Counted from the stretch's first letter, positions 42,642-52,482 are shown. The stretch is 64,000 nt of DNA from Micromonospora sp. C28SCA-DRY-2 (GCF_030519475.1 NZ_JAUMKD010000002.1:1080607-1144606); one strand, 5' to 3'. Numbers and translations: made by a program. Notes: a model not told the origin generated them from the letters alone.

Positions 42642-43588
42642 CCACCCTGACCGACCGCTACCTCGCCGCGACCCTGCGCTCGGTGCCGGTCGCGCGCCGC
42701 GAGGAGATCGCCACCGAACTGCGCGGCTCGATCGAGGACATGATCGACGGCCGCACGGCCGGCGGGCAGGACGCCACCACAGCGGAGCGGGAGGTCCTCA
42801 CCGAACTGGGCGACCCGGCACAGCTGGCCGCCCGCTACTCCGACCGCCGGTTGCAGCTCATCGGCCCGACCTACTACCTGGCCTGGGAGCGGCTGCTGAA
42901 GCTGCTGCTCAGCTTCGTACCGGCCACGGTCGGCATCCTGGTCGGGCTGCTCGCGGCCGCCGACGGCGACAACCCCGGCGGGGCGATCGGCGAGGGCGTC
43001 GCCACGGCTCTCTCGGTGGCGCTGCACATCGCCTTCTGGGTCACCCTGGTCTTCGCGGTACTGGAACGCACCAAAACCCCACTACACCTGCCCCGCTGGA
43101 GCGTCGACCAACTCCCCGAAGGCCCGGTCGACCGGCAGATCACCCTGACCGACACCGCCGCCTCGATCGGCTTCCTGACGCTGTTCATCGCCTACCTGCC
43201 GGTACAGCACTTCCGGTCGTTCGTCCCCACCGACGGTGAGAAGAACCTACCGATCCTCGACCCGGCGCTGTGGAGCTTCTGGCTGCCGTTCCTGATCACC
43301 GTGCTGGTCGCCACCGTGGGGCTGGAGATCGCCAAGTACCGCACCGGCCGATGGACCTGGCCGCTGGTCACGGTCAACGCCGCGCTCAACCTGGCCTTCG
43401 CAGTGCCGGTGATCTGGCTGATGTCCACCGACCGGCTGCTCAACCCCGACCTCGTGAACCGCTTCGAGTGGCTCAACCAGGGCGACAACCTGAACACCGT
43501 GGCCACCGTGGTGGTCGCCGGCACGGCGCTGGTCGCGCTCTGGGACACCGTCGACAGCGCCATCAAGGCGTACCGCGCCCAGCGCTGA
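42638..43588 (+). CDS. HAAS-domain (DUF1700-like) membrane protein
   Basis: A 316-aa protein. Residues 1-70 form the HAAS signalling domain: YLAATLRSVPVARREEIATELRGSIEDMI, then VLTELGDPAQLAARYSD. Five or six membrane segments follow (about 85-310). Translationally coupled to the PadR gene. The ATG at 42638 is chosen; a longer frame from 42503 overlaps the PadR coding sequence. Confidence 0.85.
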   Translation: MTTLTDRYLAATLRSVPVARREEIATELRGSIEDMIDGRTAGGQDATTAEREVLTELGDPAQLAARYSDRRLQLIGPTYYLAWERLLKLLLSFVPATVGILVGLLAAADGDNPGGAIGEGVATALSVALHIAFWVTLVFAVLERTKTPLHLPRWSVDQLPEGPVDRQITLTDTAASIGFLTLFIAYLPVQHFRSFVPTDGEKNLPILDPALWSFWLPFLITVLVATVGLEIAKYRTGRWTWPLVTVNAALNLAFAVPVIWLMSTDRLLNPDLVNRFEWLNQGDNLNTVATVVVAGTALVALWDTVDSAIKAYRAQR

Positions 43589-43601
43589 CCCGCACGAACA
43601 T

Positions 43602-43635
43602 CGCGGCCCGGCACCCAGTGGGGTGCCGGGCCGCG
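43602..43635. terminator. Hairpin after the PadR-HAAS operon
   Basis: A perfect 15-bp GC-rich stem (43602-43616 with 43621-43635) and four-base loop, 14 bases after the HAAS stop codon. Confidence 0.85.
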
Positions 43636-43653
43636 GCCGTCGCTCCGGCGGGG

Positions 43654-43890
43654 TCAGCGGCTGACCGCGATCTCCCGCTCAACCCGGGACAACTTCTCCG
43701 GATTGCGGACGGCGTAGAGCCCGCTGATGAGACCGTCGTCGGCACCCAGAGCGGATCCCGCCAACCGCCATCCTTCGGGTCAATCCGGTCAGCACGTTGG
43801 GTGCGCCCCCGATCACGAGGCGAAACGTGACGCCGAGGGGCGGAGCGCCGCCTATCCGACGGACGGACCGAACCGGCCCGGACCCCTTGC
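43654..43890 (-). pseudogene. Remnant of an ECF (SigJ-like) sigma factor gene
   Basis: The minus-strand frame ending at 43654 reads GADDGLISGLYAVRNPEKLS and then RVEREIAVSR, the typical last residues of SigJ-like sigma factors with a SnoaL-type domain. Further upstream, fragments such as VTFRLVIGGAPNVL appear in a different frame, and no sigma region 2 or 4 follows. It is a frame-shifted tail of a lost gene. The right boundary is approximate. Confidence 0.55.
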
Positions 43891-44004
43891 GCGCGGCACT
43901 CCTGGTGTGAAAATTTCCTACCAGCGGTAGATAGCCGACGGCGAATCTTGCCGAGGGCGCCGCGATGAAACCTGCCACGGGATTCCCACGAAGGGACACA
44001 CCGC

Positions 44005-45666
44005 ATGAAGGCAACTCGGCTCGGAGCCGCCGGGCTGGCCGCGGCACTGCTCGGCGCGCTCGTCGCCGGCACCCCCGCGCACGCCACCGAAGCGGCGGCG
44101 ACCGACGTCTCTGCCACCACCACCTGCGTCACCGACCCGGCCACGCCGAAGCGGCAGTTCCGGGCCATGTGGATCGCGTCCGTCACGAACATCGACTGGC
44201 CCACCAAGGCGTCCTGGACCGCGCCGGACCAGATCGCCGCCCAGAAGGCGGAATACCTGGGCTGGCTGGACCTGGCCGAGCGGCTGAACCACAACGCCGT
44301 CGTGGTCCAGGTGCGCCCGACCGCCGACGCGTTCTGGCCGTCCCCGCACGAGCCCTGGTCGGAGTACCTGACCGGGGTGCGCGGCAAGGACCCGGGCTGG
44401 GACCCGCTGGCCTTCGTGGTGGCGGAGGCGCACAAGCGCAACCTGGAGTTCCACGCCTGGTTCAACCCGTACCGGGTCTCCATGCCGGCCCCGAGCGGCG
44501 CCGGCGCGGACATCAACCAGCTCGCCCCGAACCACCCGGCGCGGCAGCACCCGGAGTGGACCTTCGCGTACCCGCCGGCCGGCGTCGCCGGCAGCCGGCT
44601 CTACTACAACCCCGGCGTCCCGGAGGTCCGCGAGTTCGTGCAGACCGCGATGATGGACGCGGTCAAGCGGTACGACATCGACGGCGTGCACTTCGACGAC
44701 TACTTCTACCCGTACCCGAGCGGCACCCACCAGGTGCCCGACGACGCGACGTTCGCGGCGTACAACCGTGGCTTCACCAACAAGGCCGACTGGCGGCGGG
44801 ACAACATCAACCTGCTCATCCAGGAGATGAACGCCAAGATCAAGGCCGAGAAGCCGTGGGTGAAGTTCGGCGTCAGCCCGTTCGGCATCTGGCGCAACGC
44901 CTCCGCCGACCCGCTCGGCTCGGACACCACCGGCAGCCAGTCGTACGACATCATCTCCGCGGACACCCGCAAGTGGGTCAAGGAGGAGTGGATCGACTAC
45001 GTGGTGCCGCAGCTGTACTGGTACATCGGCCAGTACCCGGCCGCCGACTACGCCCGGCTGGTGCCGTGGTGGGCGGAGACCGTCCGCGGCACGAAGGTGC
45101 AGCTCTACATCGGACAGGCCGACTACAAGAGCGGCGACCCGGTCTACGGCTCGTTCTGGATGAACCCGCAGGAGCTGTCGAACCACCTGACGCTGAACCG
45201 GTCGCACCCGGAGGTGCTGGGTAACGTGCACTTCTCGGCGGTCCAGGTCCGGGCGAACCGGCTCGGCGCCACCGACATCTACGCCGCCGAGCACTACTCC
45301 CGCCCGGCGCTGATCCCGACCATGTCGCACCTGCCGGCCAAGCCCCTGCTCATGCCGGTGGTCACCGGGTCGGCCCGGGAGGACGCCGGGGTCCGGCTGC
45401 GCTGGCGGCAGCCGGCCGACGGGATGGGCCCGCTCGGCACCGCCACCTCGTACGCGATCTACCGCTTCGACGGCTACGACCTGGCCGGGAAGTGCGACGT
45501 CGCCGACGCCGCGCACCTGGTGGACACCGTCCGGGCCACCCCCGGCGCTGTGCAGTCCTGGGTGGACACCACCGCCGAGCCCGGCAAGCGCTACACGTAC
45601 TACGTGACCGCGCTCGACCGGCTGGCGAACGAGAGCCCGCTCAGCCCGCCGCACTTCGTGCGCTGA
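44005..45666 (+). CDS. Secreted GH10-like (GHL10) glycoside hydrolase
   Basis: A 553-aa exported protein. The signal peptide is residues 1-28 (MKATRLGAAGLAAALLGALV, ending AHA). The catalytic TIM barrel (about 50-390) has KRQFRAMWIASVTNIDWP, VVVQVRPTADAFWPS, NLEFHAWFNPYRVS and DIDGVHFDDYFYPYP, as in YngK-type GHL10 proteins. A fibronectin-III-like C-terminal domain follows (about 425-550). YngK-type proteins act on peptidoglycan-related or other bacterial polysaccharides; the precise bond is unknown. Start ATG at 44005. Confidence 0.88.
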   Translation: MKATRLGAAGLAAALLGALVAGTPAHATEAAATDVSATTTCVTDPATPKRQFRAMWIASVTNIDWPTKASWTAPDQIAAQKAEYLGWLDLAERLNHNAVVVQVRPTADAFWPSPHEPWSEYLTGVRGKDPGWDPLAFVVAEAHKRNLEFHAWFNPYRVSMPAPSGAGADINQLAPNHPARQHPEWTFAYPPAGVAGSRLYYNPGVPEVREFVQTAMMDAVKRYDIDGVHFDDYFYPYPSGTHQVPDDATFAAYNRGFTNKADWRRDNINLLIQEMNAKIKAEKPWVKFGVSPFGIWRNASADPLGSDTTGSQSYDIISADTRKWVKEEWIDYVVPQLYWYIGQYPAADYARLVPWWAETVRGTKVQLYIGQADYKSGDPVYGSFWMNPQELSNHLTLNRSHPEVLGNVHFSAVQVRANRLGATDIYAAEHYSRPALIPTMSHLPAKPLLMPVVTGSAREDAGVRLRWRQPADGMGPLGTATSYAIYRFDGYDLAGKCDVADAAHLVDTVRATPGAVQSWVDTTAEPGKRYTYYVTALDRLANESPLSPPHFVR

Positions 45667-45675
45667 CCCACCGAC

Positions 45676-45712
45676 CGAATGCCCCGGGCGTCACCGACGC
45701 CCGGGGCATTCG
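45676..45712. terminator. Hairpin after the GHL10 gene
   Basis: A 16-bp perfect stem (45676-45691 with 45697-45712), five-base loop, followed by TCTGTTTC. It begins ten bases after the stop codon. Confidence 0.88.
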
Positions 45713-45841
45713 TCTGTTTCAACTCATGTCACCAATAGTTCACAGCGATACAAGATCCGGGGCGGACGACTCATCGACACTAATCGACACCCGGTAACCC
45801 GCCGGTAACAAGAGTTCCGCACACCCTCGCGGAGGTCCGCC

Positions 45842-46381
45842 ATGCCCCGTCGCCTCGCCACGCTCCTCGCCTCGGGCGCGCTCGGTCTGCTGGTCGTGCT
45901 CGGCATCGCCAGCCCGGCCGCCGCCGTCACGCCGCAGCAGAAGCTCTCCGTGCTGTCCAGCTGGACCCAGACCAGCGCCACCAGTTACAACTCCTGGAAC
46001 GCCGCCCGGCTGGACAAGAACGCCTGGGCCGACTACGCGTTCGACTGGTCCACCGACTACTGCTCGTCCAGCCCGGACAACCCGCTCGGGTTCACCTTCA
46101 ACCTGTCCTGCTACCGGCACGACTTCGGGTACCGCAACTACAAGGCGATGGGCCAGTTCCCGGCCAACAAGTCCCGGCTGGACAGCGCCTTCTACGAGGA
46201 CCTGAAGCGGGTCTGCGCCCGGTACAACTCGGTCGTCCGGCCCGCCTGCTACAGCCTGGCCTGGACGTACTACCAGGCGGTCAGCATCTTCGGCTCGGTC
46301 GCCGCCGTCCAGCAGGCCGACATCGACCGCGCCGCCCGGATGAAGGCCGACGCCGAACGCCGCGCCGCCGCCCGCTCCTGA
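45842..46381 (+). CDS. Secreted prokaryotic phospholipase A2
   Basis: A 179-aa exported enzyme hydrolysing the sn-2 ester of phospholipids. The signal peptide is residues 1-28 (ending AAA-V). The PLA2 core contains DYCSSSPDNPLGF, the catalytic His-Asp motif CYRHDFGYRNY and LDSAFYEDLKRVC. Four cysteines allow two disulfides, as in Streptomyces violaceoruber PLA2. The C-terminus is a charged helix. Start ATG with GCGGAGG upstream. Confidence 0.9.
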   Translation: MPRRLATLLASGALGLLVVLGIASPAAAVTPQQKLSVLSSWTQTSATSYNSWNAARLDKNAWADYAFDWSTDYCSSSPDNPLGFTFNLSCYRHDFGYRNYKAMGQFPANKSRLDSAFYEDLKRVCARYNSVVRPACYSLAWTYYQAVSIFGSVAAVQQADIDRAARMKADAERRAAARS

Positions 46382-46397
46382 CGCCCGGTGACGTCTC

Positions 46398-46457
46398 GTT
46401 GAGCGAGGGGTTCGCGCCCGGATCCCGCCGGAATCCGACGCGAGCCCCTTGCTCGAC
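46398..46457. terminator. Large imperfect hairpin between convergent genes
   Basis: A 19-bp stem with wobble pairs (46398-46416 with 46439-46457) and a 22-base loop lies between the ends of the phospholipase and cyclase-ATPase genes. Confidence 0.6.
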
Positions 46458-46489
46458 CACGTCATGGCCGGGCCCGGGGGCAGGCGGGG

Positions 46490-49333
46490 TCAGGCGTGTT
46501 CGGTGTGCGGGGTGGGATGGCGGTGCGGGTCGGTGGCGGGGCGACGGGGAGCCGGGGTCGGGGTGCCGGTGGTGAACCGGGTCGAGTCGGCCGCCAGGTC
46601 GGGGTGCTCCACGCCGAGCGCGAGCGCCGCCGCCTCCTCCAGGCCCAGCTCGGCCCCCTCGCCGTACGCGTCGTCGAAGGCCGCGTCGCCCAGTTCCCCG
46701 CGCAGCTGCGCCTGCCGCTCCGCCCAGTACGGCCCGTAGATGCCCGGGGTGGCGCGGAGGTTGGCCCGGGTCGCCTGGGCCGCGCCGAAGAGCCGGGCGG
46801 CGGTCAGCGGCTCGCCGCCGGCCGCGCAGCGCACGGCCACCGCGTTCAGGGTGTCGCAGGCCCGGCCGTGGAAGCCGTGGCTCATCCGGGACCGGAGCGC
46901 CACCAGCAGGTGCTCGTGCGCGGCGATCAGGTCACCCCGGGCCAGGGCGACCATGCCGAGCAGCATGTCCACCGAGCGGCGGCCCCGCTCCACCGGGCGG
47001 GCCGCCTCGACCGGGCGGGCGGCGCCGAGCAGTTCCGCCGCCTCGTCCAGCGCGCCCCGCCGCCAGAGCAGCTCGGCCAGCCCGAACACGGCGAACAGCG
47101 CGTCGCCCAGCACGTCCTGGCCGTGCGCCCACTCGATGACCTCCCGGCAGACCCGCTCGGCCTCGGCGAACTGCCCCATGTCGACCAGCGGGGCGGCCCG
47201 GCCGGCGAGCACCCGGGCCAGCAGGCCGGCGTCCCCGGCCTGCCGGGCCGCCGCCTCGGCCCGCTGCGAGAAGCGCAGCTCCTCGGCGAACTCGCCGTCC
47301 GCGCCGGCGTGCAGCGAGTGCATGTGGTAGGCCGCCGCCAGCTCCTCCTCCGGGATCGCCTCGCCGGTCTCCGCGATCCGGCCGTAGAGCCGGAACAGCC
47401 AGAGCCGCCCCTCCCGGGCCAGGCCCCGCTCCCGCCACCACTGGTCCAGCCCACCGGCCAGCCGCAGGCCGGCCCGGGCGCTGCCGCCGGTGGCGCACCA
47501 GCGCAGCGCGGCGCGCAGCTCGCCGGCGAGCGGGTCGAGGGCGTAGAGGGAGAGGGTGACCGGCCGGCCGTCCGGGCCGAGGTGGGCCCGCTCCAGCGCG
47601 TGCGTCGACCAGGCCACGTGCCGGTCCCGGGCGGCCTGCTCCTCACCGGCCTCGGCCAGCCGGCGTGCCGCGTACGCCCGGATCGGGTCGAGCATCCGGT
47701 AGGTGCTGCCCGAGGCGCGCGGCTCGGCCAGCACCATCGACTTGTCCACCAGCACCGAGAGCGGGTCGAGCGGGTCGTCGCCGAGCAGCCACTCCACGGT
47801 GGCCAGGTCCACCGGGCCGGCGAAGACCGCCAGCCAGCGCAGCAGCCGGGCCGCCCGCGGCCCCAGCGTCCGGTAGGACCAGGTGACCGTGGCCTGCATG
47901 GTGAGGTGCCGCTCGGTGGCCGAGCGCTGCACCGCCCGGCTGGCCGGGGTCGGCGGCGTGGCGCCGGCCGCCGCCGCGACCAGGTCCACCGTGTCCTGCT
48001 GGTTGCCCGTCCAGCCACGCTCTACCGGGGGCGGCTCCGGGTCGTCCCGGCCGGCGTCGAGGGTGCCGAGCACGTCGTCGAGGCGCTCGGCGAGCTGCCC
48101 GACCGAGAGCACCCGCAGCCGCGCGGCGGCCAGTTCGATGGCGAGCGGCAACCCGTCCAACCGCTGCACCACCCGGCGCAGGTCGGCCGACTCGGCCGGG
48201 TCCGGCTGCCGGCCGCCGCGGGCCGCCGCCGTCCGGTCCAGCAGCAGCGCGACCGCGTCGCTCTCCGCGCCGTCTACCGGCGGGTCGACCGAGAGCGGCG
48301 GGATCCGCCAGACCACCTCGCCGGGCAGCCCGAAGGACTCCCGGCTGGTCGCCAGCACCCGCACGCCCACGCCCCCGGCGAGCAGCCGGGAGATCACGTC
48401 GGCCGAGGCGGCCGGCTGGGCGTCGCAGGTGTCCAGCACGACCAGCATCCGGCGGGCGGCGGCGTACTCGACAAGGGTCTCCACCATGGGCCGGCCGGGT
48501 TCGGGGCGCAGCCCGAGCACGGCGGCGATCGCGAACGCCACCAGCCCCGGGTCGGTGACGGTGGCGATGTCGACGAACCAGACCCCGTCCGGGTAGGTCT
48601 CCACCAGGTCGGTGGCGAGTTCCACCGCGAGCCGGGTCTTGCCCGCCCCGCCGGCACCCAGCACGGTGACCAGGCGGTGGTCCTCGACCAGCCGGCGCAG
48701 CTCGGCCCGCTCGGCCTGCCGGCCGACGAACGAGGTGACCTGGGTGGGCAGGTTGTGCGCCACCGCGTCAGCGGTACGCGGCCGCGGGAACTGCCGCTCC
48801 AGGCCCGGGGCCACCAACTGGAACAACCGCTCCCGGTCGTCGAAGCCGCGCAACCGGTGCAGCCCGAGGTCGAGCAGGGAGGCGCCGGTCGGCAGCGGGT
48901 CGGCGTGCCGGGCGGTGGCGGCCGAGCAGAGCACCTGACCGCCGTGCGCGGCGGCGGCGACCCGGGCCGCCCGGTGCACCTCGGGGCTGGCGTACTCGCC
49001 GTCGCGCGGCTCGGCCCAGCCGGTGTGCAGCCCCATCCGCACCCGGGGGGTGGCCTCCGCGGTGGGCCACTCGTGGTCGGCCAGCGCGCGCTGCGCGGTC
49101 AGGCACGCGGTGAGCGCCGCGGTGGCGTCGCCGAACGCCAGGAAGAAGGAATCGCCCTCGGTCAGCAGCTCCGCGCCCTCGGTCGCGGCGATCGTCCGGC
49201 GCAGCAGCCGGCGATGCTCGCGCAGCACCGGGCGGTAGTCCGGACCGAGCAGCTGGGCCAGCCGGGTCGAGCCTTCGATGTCGGTGAAGACGAAGGTCAC
49301 CCACCCGGTCGGGAGGTGGATCCGTGGCGACAT
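46490..49333 (-). CDS. Class III nucleotide cyclase domain - NB-ARC/STAND ATPase - TPR protein
   Basis: A 947-aa signalling ATPase. Residues about 8-175 form a class III adenylate/guanylate cyclase domain (VTFVFTDIEGSTRLAQLLG with the metal Asp, EGDSFFLAF, VRMGLHTG). Residues about 205-500 form a STAND/NB-ARC ATPase: Walker A LGAGGAGKTRLAVE, Walker B MLVVLDTC, VLATSRES and LPLAIELAAARL. The C-terminal third consists of TPR-like helical repeats. There is no HTH, unlike LuxR/SARP relatives. The ATG at 49333 has GGAGG eight bases upstream; the longer frame to 49516 would overlap the FmdB gene. Confidence 0.88.
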   Translation of the reverse strand: MSPRIHLPTGWVTFVFTDIEGSTRLAQLLGPDYRPVLREHRRLLRRTIAATEGAELLTEGDSFFLAFGDATAALTACLTAQRALADHEWPTAEATPRVRMGLHTGWAEPRDGEYASPEVHRAARVAAAAHGGQVLCSAATARHADPLPTGASLLDLGLHRLRGFDDRERLFQLVAPGLERQFPRPRTADAVAHNLPTQVTSFVGRQAERAELRRLVEDHRLVTVLGAGGAGKTRLAVELATDLVETYPDGVWFVDIATVTDPGLVAFAIAAVLGLRPEPGRPMVETLVEYAAARRMLVVLDTCDAQPAASADVISRLLAGGVGVRVLATSRESFGLPGEVVWRIPPLSVDPPVDGAESDAVALLLDRTAAARGGRQPDPAESADLRRVVQRLDGLPLAIELAAARLRVLSVGQLAERLDDVLGTLDAGRDDPEPPPVERGWTGNQQDTVDLVAAAAGATPPTPASRAVQRSATERHLTMQATVTWSYRTLGPRAARLLRWLAVFAGPVDLATVEWLLGDDPLDPLSVLVDKSMVLAEPRASGSTYRMLDPIRAYAARRLAEAGEEQAARDRHVAWSTHALERAHLGPDGRPVTLSLYALDPLAGELRAALRWCATGGSARAGLRLAGGLDQWWRERGLAREGRLWLFRLYGRIAETGEAIPEEELAAAYHMHSLHAGADGEFAEELRFSQRAEAAARQAGDAGLLARVLAGRAAPLVDMGQFAEAERVCREVIEWAHGQDVLGDALFAVFGLAELLWRRGALDEAAELLGAARPVEAARPVERGRRSVDMLLGMVALARGDLIAAHEHLLVALRSRMSHGFHGRACDTLNAVAVRCAAGGEPLTAARLFGAAQATRANLRATPGIYGPYWAERQAQLRGELGDAAFDDAYGEGAELGLEEAAALALGVEHPDLAADSTRFTTGTPTPAPRRPATDPHRHPTPHTEHA

Positions 49334-49475
49334 GCGTGGAACCTCCGCCCGTGACGTCGGGTTCATGCTGCCTGATACCGAGCCGTCACGCATCGTGAGA
49401 ACGGCCGGGCAGGTTCCGACCCAAGGTGCCACTGGACCTCGACGCGGGCAAGCGCCACGGCCCGAGCGGACGGAA

Positions 49476-49700
49476 TCAGCAGCCGCAGGCACCACCGCAG
49501 CAGCCACCGCCGCCACCCGCGGCGGGCCCGCCGCCGGGCGCGCCGGCGCCGCCCCGACCGGTCACCGCGACCGTCGAGAGCAGCTTGACCGTGTCGTCGT
49601 GCCCCTGCGGGCAGGAGGCCGGCTCGCCGGCCCGGATCATCGGACGGTTGACCTCGAAGGTGTCGCCGCAGGCGCGGCAACGGAACTCGTACCGGGGCAT
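49476..49700 (-). CDS. FmdB-family zinc-ribbon protein
   Basis: A 74-aa protein. The zinc ribbon is formed by CRACGDTFE (CxxC) and CPQGHDD, in the FmdB-type arrangement opening MPRYEFRC. A Gly-rich tail ends in CCGGACGC, extra cysteines common in actinobacterial members. Its role, regulatory or metal binding, is unknown. Its start is 38 bases from the divergent transglycosylase gene, so the promoters overlap. Confidence 0.88.
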   Translation of the reverse strand: MPRYEFRCRACGDTFEVNRPMIRAGEPASCPQGHDDTVKLLSTVAVTGRGGAGAPGGGPAAGGGGGCCGGACGC

Positions 49701-49738
49701 GGCACCAGGGTACGACCGGACCTGACTCTGGACGGGAC

Positions 49739-51298
49739 ATGGGTGATACTCGACGGGTGGTGGACGGCGAGGACAGATCGACCCATCGACCCCTGCGCCC
49801 GGCCGCGCCGCTCGACGGGCCGCTCGCCGGCTCGGGAGCCGCGCCGGACGAGCCGGCGACCCGGCTGCCCCGCCCGCGTCGTCCGTGGCTGAGATCCGCG
49901 GCCCCGGCCGACGCCCCGGCTGCGGCCGCCCCCGTGAAGCCGGGCGAGACGCAGGCCGGCGGGCGTGACACCGCCCCGCCCGCCGACGACCGGCCGGCGG
50001 CCGCCACCGACGGGCCGGACACCGGCGCCGCCGGCGACCCGGCCACCGCTGCCGGGCCGAAGCCGACCGACCGCGCGGACGCGGCCACCACGGTGGACGG
50101 TGGCGCGGACCCCACCGCCGCCCGGCCGGGCGACTCCGACGCCAGCACCGCTCGGCCGGACGGCCGCCCGGACACGGCCGCGACCAGGCCGGACGGCAGC
50201 GCCGACAGCGCCGCCACGGCGGACGGCGGCACGGACACCACCGCTACCAAGCCGGGCGACAACGCGGACGGCAGCAGCGCCGCCGCCCAGCCGGGCGAGG
50301 GCACCGCCAGGTCCGGTGACGGCGCGGGCACGTCCGAGGGCACCGGGGGCGGCGCGACGACGGGGCGGCCGGCGGGAGCCCGGCGGCGCCGGGTGCCGTT
50401 CGCGCACGCCGTACGGCAGCCGCCGCACCGGATGGCGCTGACCGCCGCCCGGGCCACCCGGGACTGGTCGCGGCGCTCCAGCGGCCGGCTCACCCTGCCC
50501 GGGGTGTTCCTGCTCGCCCTGGTGCTGGCGACCGCCGCGGCCGGCGCCCTGGTGGTGCCCGCGACGGTCCGCGCGCCCCGTCCGGTGGCCGCCGACGACA
50601 GCGCCACCGCCACCCCGCCACCCGCGCAGCCGGGACTGCCCGGCGGCACGCCGCTGCCCACCGGGACGCTGCCGCCGGGCGGCACGCTGCCCACCGGGCC
50701 GGCGGTGGGAGCGGTGGCCACCGGCCGGCCGGCCGACGCGCTCGCCGCCTGGGCCCAGCAGGTCGGCCCGAAGGTCGGCATCTCGCCGGTCGCCATGCAG
50801 GCGTACGGCTACGCCGAGCTGGTGCTCGCCGAGACCAACCGCAGCTGCGGCCTGAGCTGGACCACGCTCGCCGCGATCGGGTTCGTCGAGTCCGGGCACG
50901 GCCAGGCCAACAACGCCAAGCTCGGCCCGGACGGCCGGGCGCTGCCCGAGATCATCGGGCTGCCGCTGGACGGGCAGGGCGGCCGGATGCGGATCGTCGA
51001 CACCGACCGGGGCCAGTTGGACCGGGACACCACCTACGACCGGGCCATCGGGCCGATGCAGTTCATCCCGACCACCTGGCAGGAGATCGGCGCCGACGCG
51101 GACAACGACGGCCGCAAGGACCCGCACGACCTGGACGACGCCGCCCTGGCCGCCGGCAACTACCTCTGCAAGGGCGGCCGGAACCTCACCATCCCGGGCG
51201 ACTGGTGGAACGCGATCCTGTCGTACAACGACGTCCGCCGCTACGCCCAGGACGTCTTCGACACCGCCAACCGCTACGGGCAGGCCAGCCGTACGTGA
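49739..51298 (+). CDS. Membrane-anchored lytic murein transglycosylase
   Basis: A 519-aa protein. Residues 1-255 are a low-complexity Ala/Pro/Thr/Asp-rich cytoplasmic region with repeated GDSADAxT-like segments. One helix follows at about 257-280 (LPGVFLLALVLATAAAGALVV), a Pro/Gly linker, then an SLT/MltB-like domain (about 335-515) with the catalytic Glu in AIGFVESGHGQ and the AIGPMQFIPTTWQEIG motif. It would cleave the glycan strand between MurNAc and GlcNAc. Start ATG at 49739. Confidence 0.88.
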   Translation: MGDTRRVVDGEDRSTHRPLRPAAPLDGPLAGSGAAPDEPATRLPRPRRPWLRSAAPADAPAAAAPVKPGETQAGGRDTAPPADDRPAAATDGPDTGAAGDPATAAGPKPTDRADAATTVDGGADPTAARPGDSDASTARPDGRPDTAATRPDGSADSAATADGGTDTTATKPGDNADGSSAAAQPGEGTARSGDGAGTSEGTGGGATTGRPAGARRRRVPFAHAVRQPPHRMALTAARATRDWSRRSSGRLTLPGVFLLALVLATAAAGALVVPATVRAPRPVAADDSATATPPPAQPGLPGGTPLPTGTLPPGGTLPTGPAVGAVATGRPADALAAWAQQVGPKVGISPVAMQAYGYAELVLAETNRSCGLSWTTLAAIGFVESGHGQANNAKLGPDGRALPEIIGLPLDGQGGRMRIVDTDRGQLDRDTTYDRAIGPMQFIPTTWQEIGADADNDGRKDPHDLDDAALAAGNYLCKGGRNLTIPGDWWNAILSYNDVRRYAQDVFDTANRYGQASRT

Positions 51299-51368
51299 AG
51301 TGATCGTCCGCATACATTTGGAGAACTGGACACTTCCTTCGGGCAGCCGTTAGCGGCAAGCTAGACGG

Positions 51369-52388
51369 GTGATGGTGCGCGAGTGGGACCCCAGGACCGC
51401 GTCGTCCGCCGAGATCGCGTCGCTGCTGGACACGCTGAACGCGGTCCTCGCGGCCGATCTGCCGCAGGATCCGCCGTGGCGGGAGAGTTCCCTGCGTGAA
51501 TACCTCTCCGAGGTGATGCCCGGCGAACGGCGCATCTCCTGGGTCGCCCAGGCCGAGCCGGGCGGCAACGGGGCGCCGGGGGCCATCCTGGGCCAGGTGC
51601 AGGTGCTGCTGCTCGGTGACATCGGCGTGCTGGAGGTGCTGGTGCACCCGTCGGTCCGGCGTTCCGGGCTGGGCCGTGACCTGGTGCGCGTCGCCGCCCG
51701 CCGGGTCTACCAGGAGGGCTTCCAGTCGATCGGGGTCGAGGTGGTGGGCGACACCCCGGCGGTGGCGTTCTACGAGGCGCTCGGCTTCACCCGGGAGTAC
51801 GTCGAGACCCGCAGCGTGCTCGACCTGTCCACGGTGGACTGGGCCGAGCTGGCCGAGATGGCCACCGGCGTCGGCGCGGGCTACCACCTCGAGTTCTGCC
51901 CGGGCGGGCCGCCGGACGACCTGATCGAGGCGTACGCGCGGGCCAAGGCCGAGGTGCGCGACGTCGACGACGGCGAACTGCGCCCCAGCTCGTACGACCC
52001 GGAGCGGCTCCGGGACAGCCTGGACTGCCTGCACCGGCGCGGCATGAAGCCGTACATCGTGCTGGCCCTGCACGAGCAGAGCGGCGAGGTGGCCGGCCTG
52101 ACCGAGGTGGTGGTGCCGGCGCAGCACCCCACCCGCGCCGACCAGTACGACACCATCGTGGTGCAGGACCACCGGGGCTACGGGATCGACCGCGCGATCA
52201 AGGCGCGGATGCTGCTGGAGCTGCGCTCCGCCGAGCCGGAGCTGGCCGAGGTGCAGACCTGGAACGCGCAGGCCAACGAGGCGATGCTCAAGGTCAACGC
52301 GGAACTGGGCTACCGTCCCGACCGCGACTGGTGCGAATACAGTGTCGACGTCGCCGACCTGGTGCACCGTCTCGACGCCGCGCGCTGA
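51369..52388 (+). CDS. Tandem GNAT-family N-acetyltransferase
   Basis: A 339-aa protein with two GNAT folds. The first (about 1-165) has the acetyl-CoA loop VLVHPSVRRSGLGRDLVR and the end motif TPAVAFYEALGF. The second (about 175-335) has VVQDHRGYGIDRAIKARML and NEAMLKVNAELGYRP. The arrangement resembles mycothiol synthase (MshD) and related tandem acetyltransferases, but substrate is undetermined. A GTG at 51369 and an ATG at 51372 are equivalent start choices. Confidence 0.85.
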   Translation: MMVREWDPRTASSAEIASLLDTLNAVLAADLPQDPPWRESSLREYLSEVMPGERRISWVAQAEPGGNGAPGAILGQVQVLLLGDIGVLEVLVHPSVRRSGLGRDLVRVAARRVYQEGFQSIGVEVVGDTPAVAFYEALGFTREYVETRSVLDLSTVDWAELAEMATGVGAGYHLEFCPGGPPDDLIEAYARAKAEVRDVDDGELRPSSYDPERLRDSLDCLHRRGMKPYIVLALHEQSGEVAGLTEVVVPAQHPTRADQYDTIVVQDHRGYGIDRAIKARMLLELRSAEPELAEVQTWNAQANEAMLKVNAELGYRPDRDWCEYSVDVADLVHRLDAAR

Positions 52389-52482
52389 CCGGAATTCACG
52401 AAACAGTCCGCCGGGGGATGGACGCTGGACAGCGACGCCCCTTAACGTGCGTTAGTTCCCGTCCACCCATCGTGGAGGCCCC

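Noticed and set aside
46496..49354. 952-aa plus-strand frame over the cyclase-ATPase gene
   Set aside because: Antisense shadow without recognisable motifs, against a gene with Walker and cyclase motifs.
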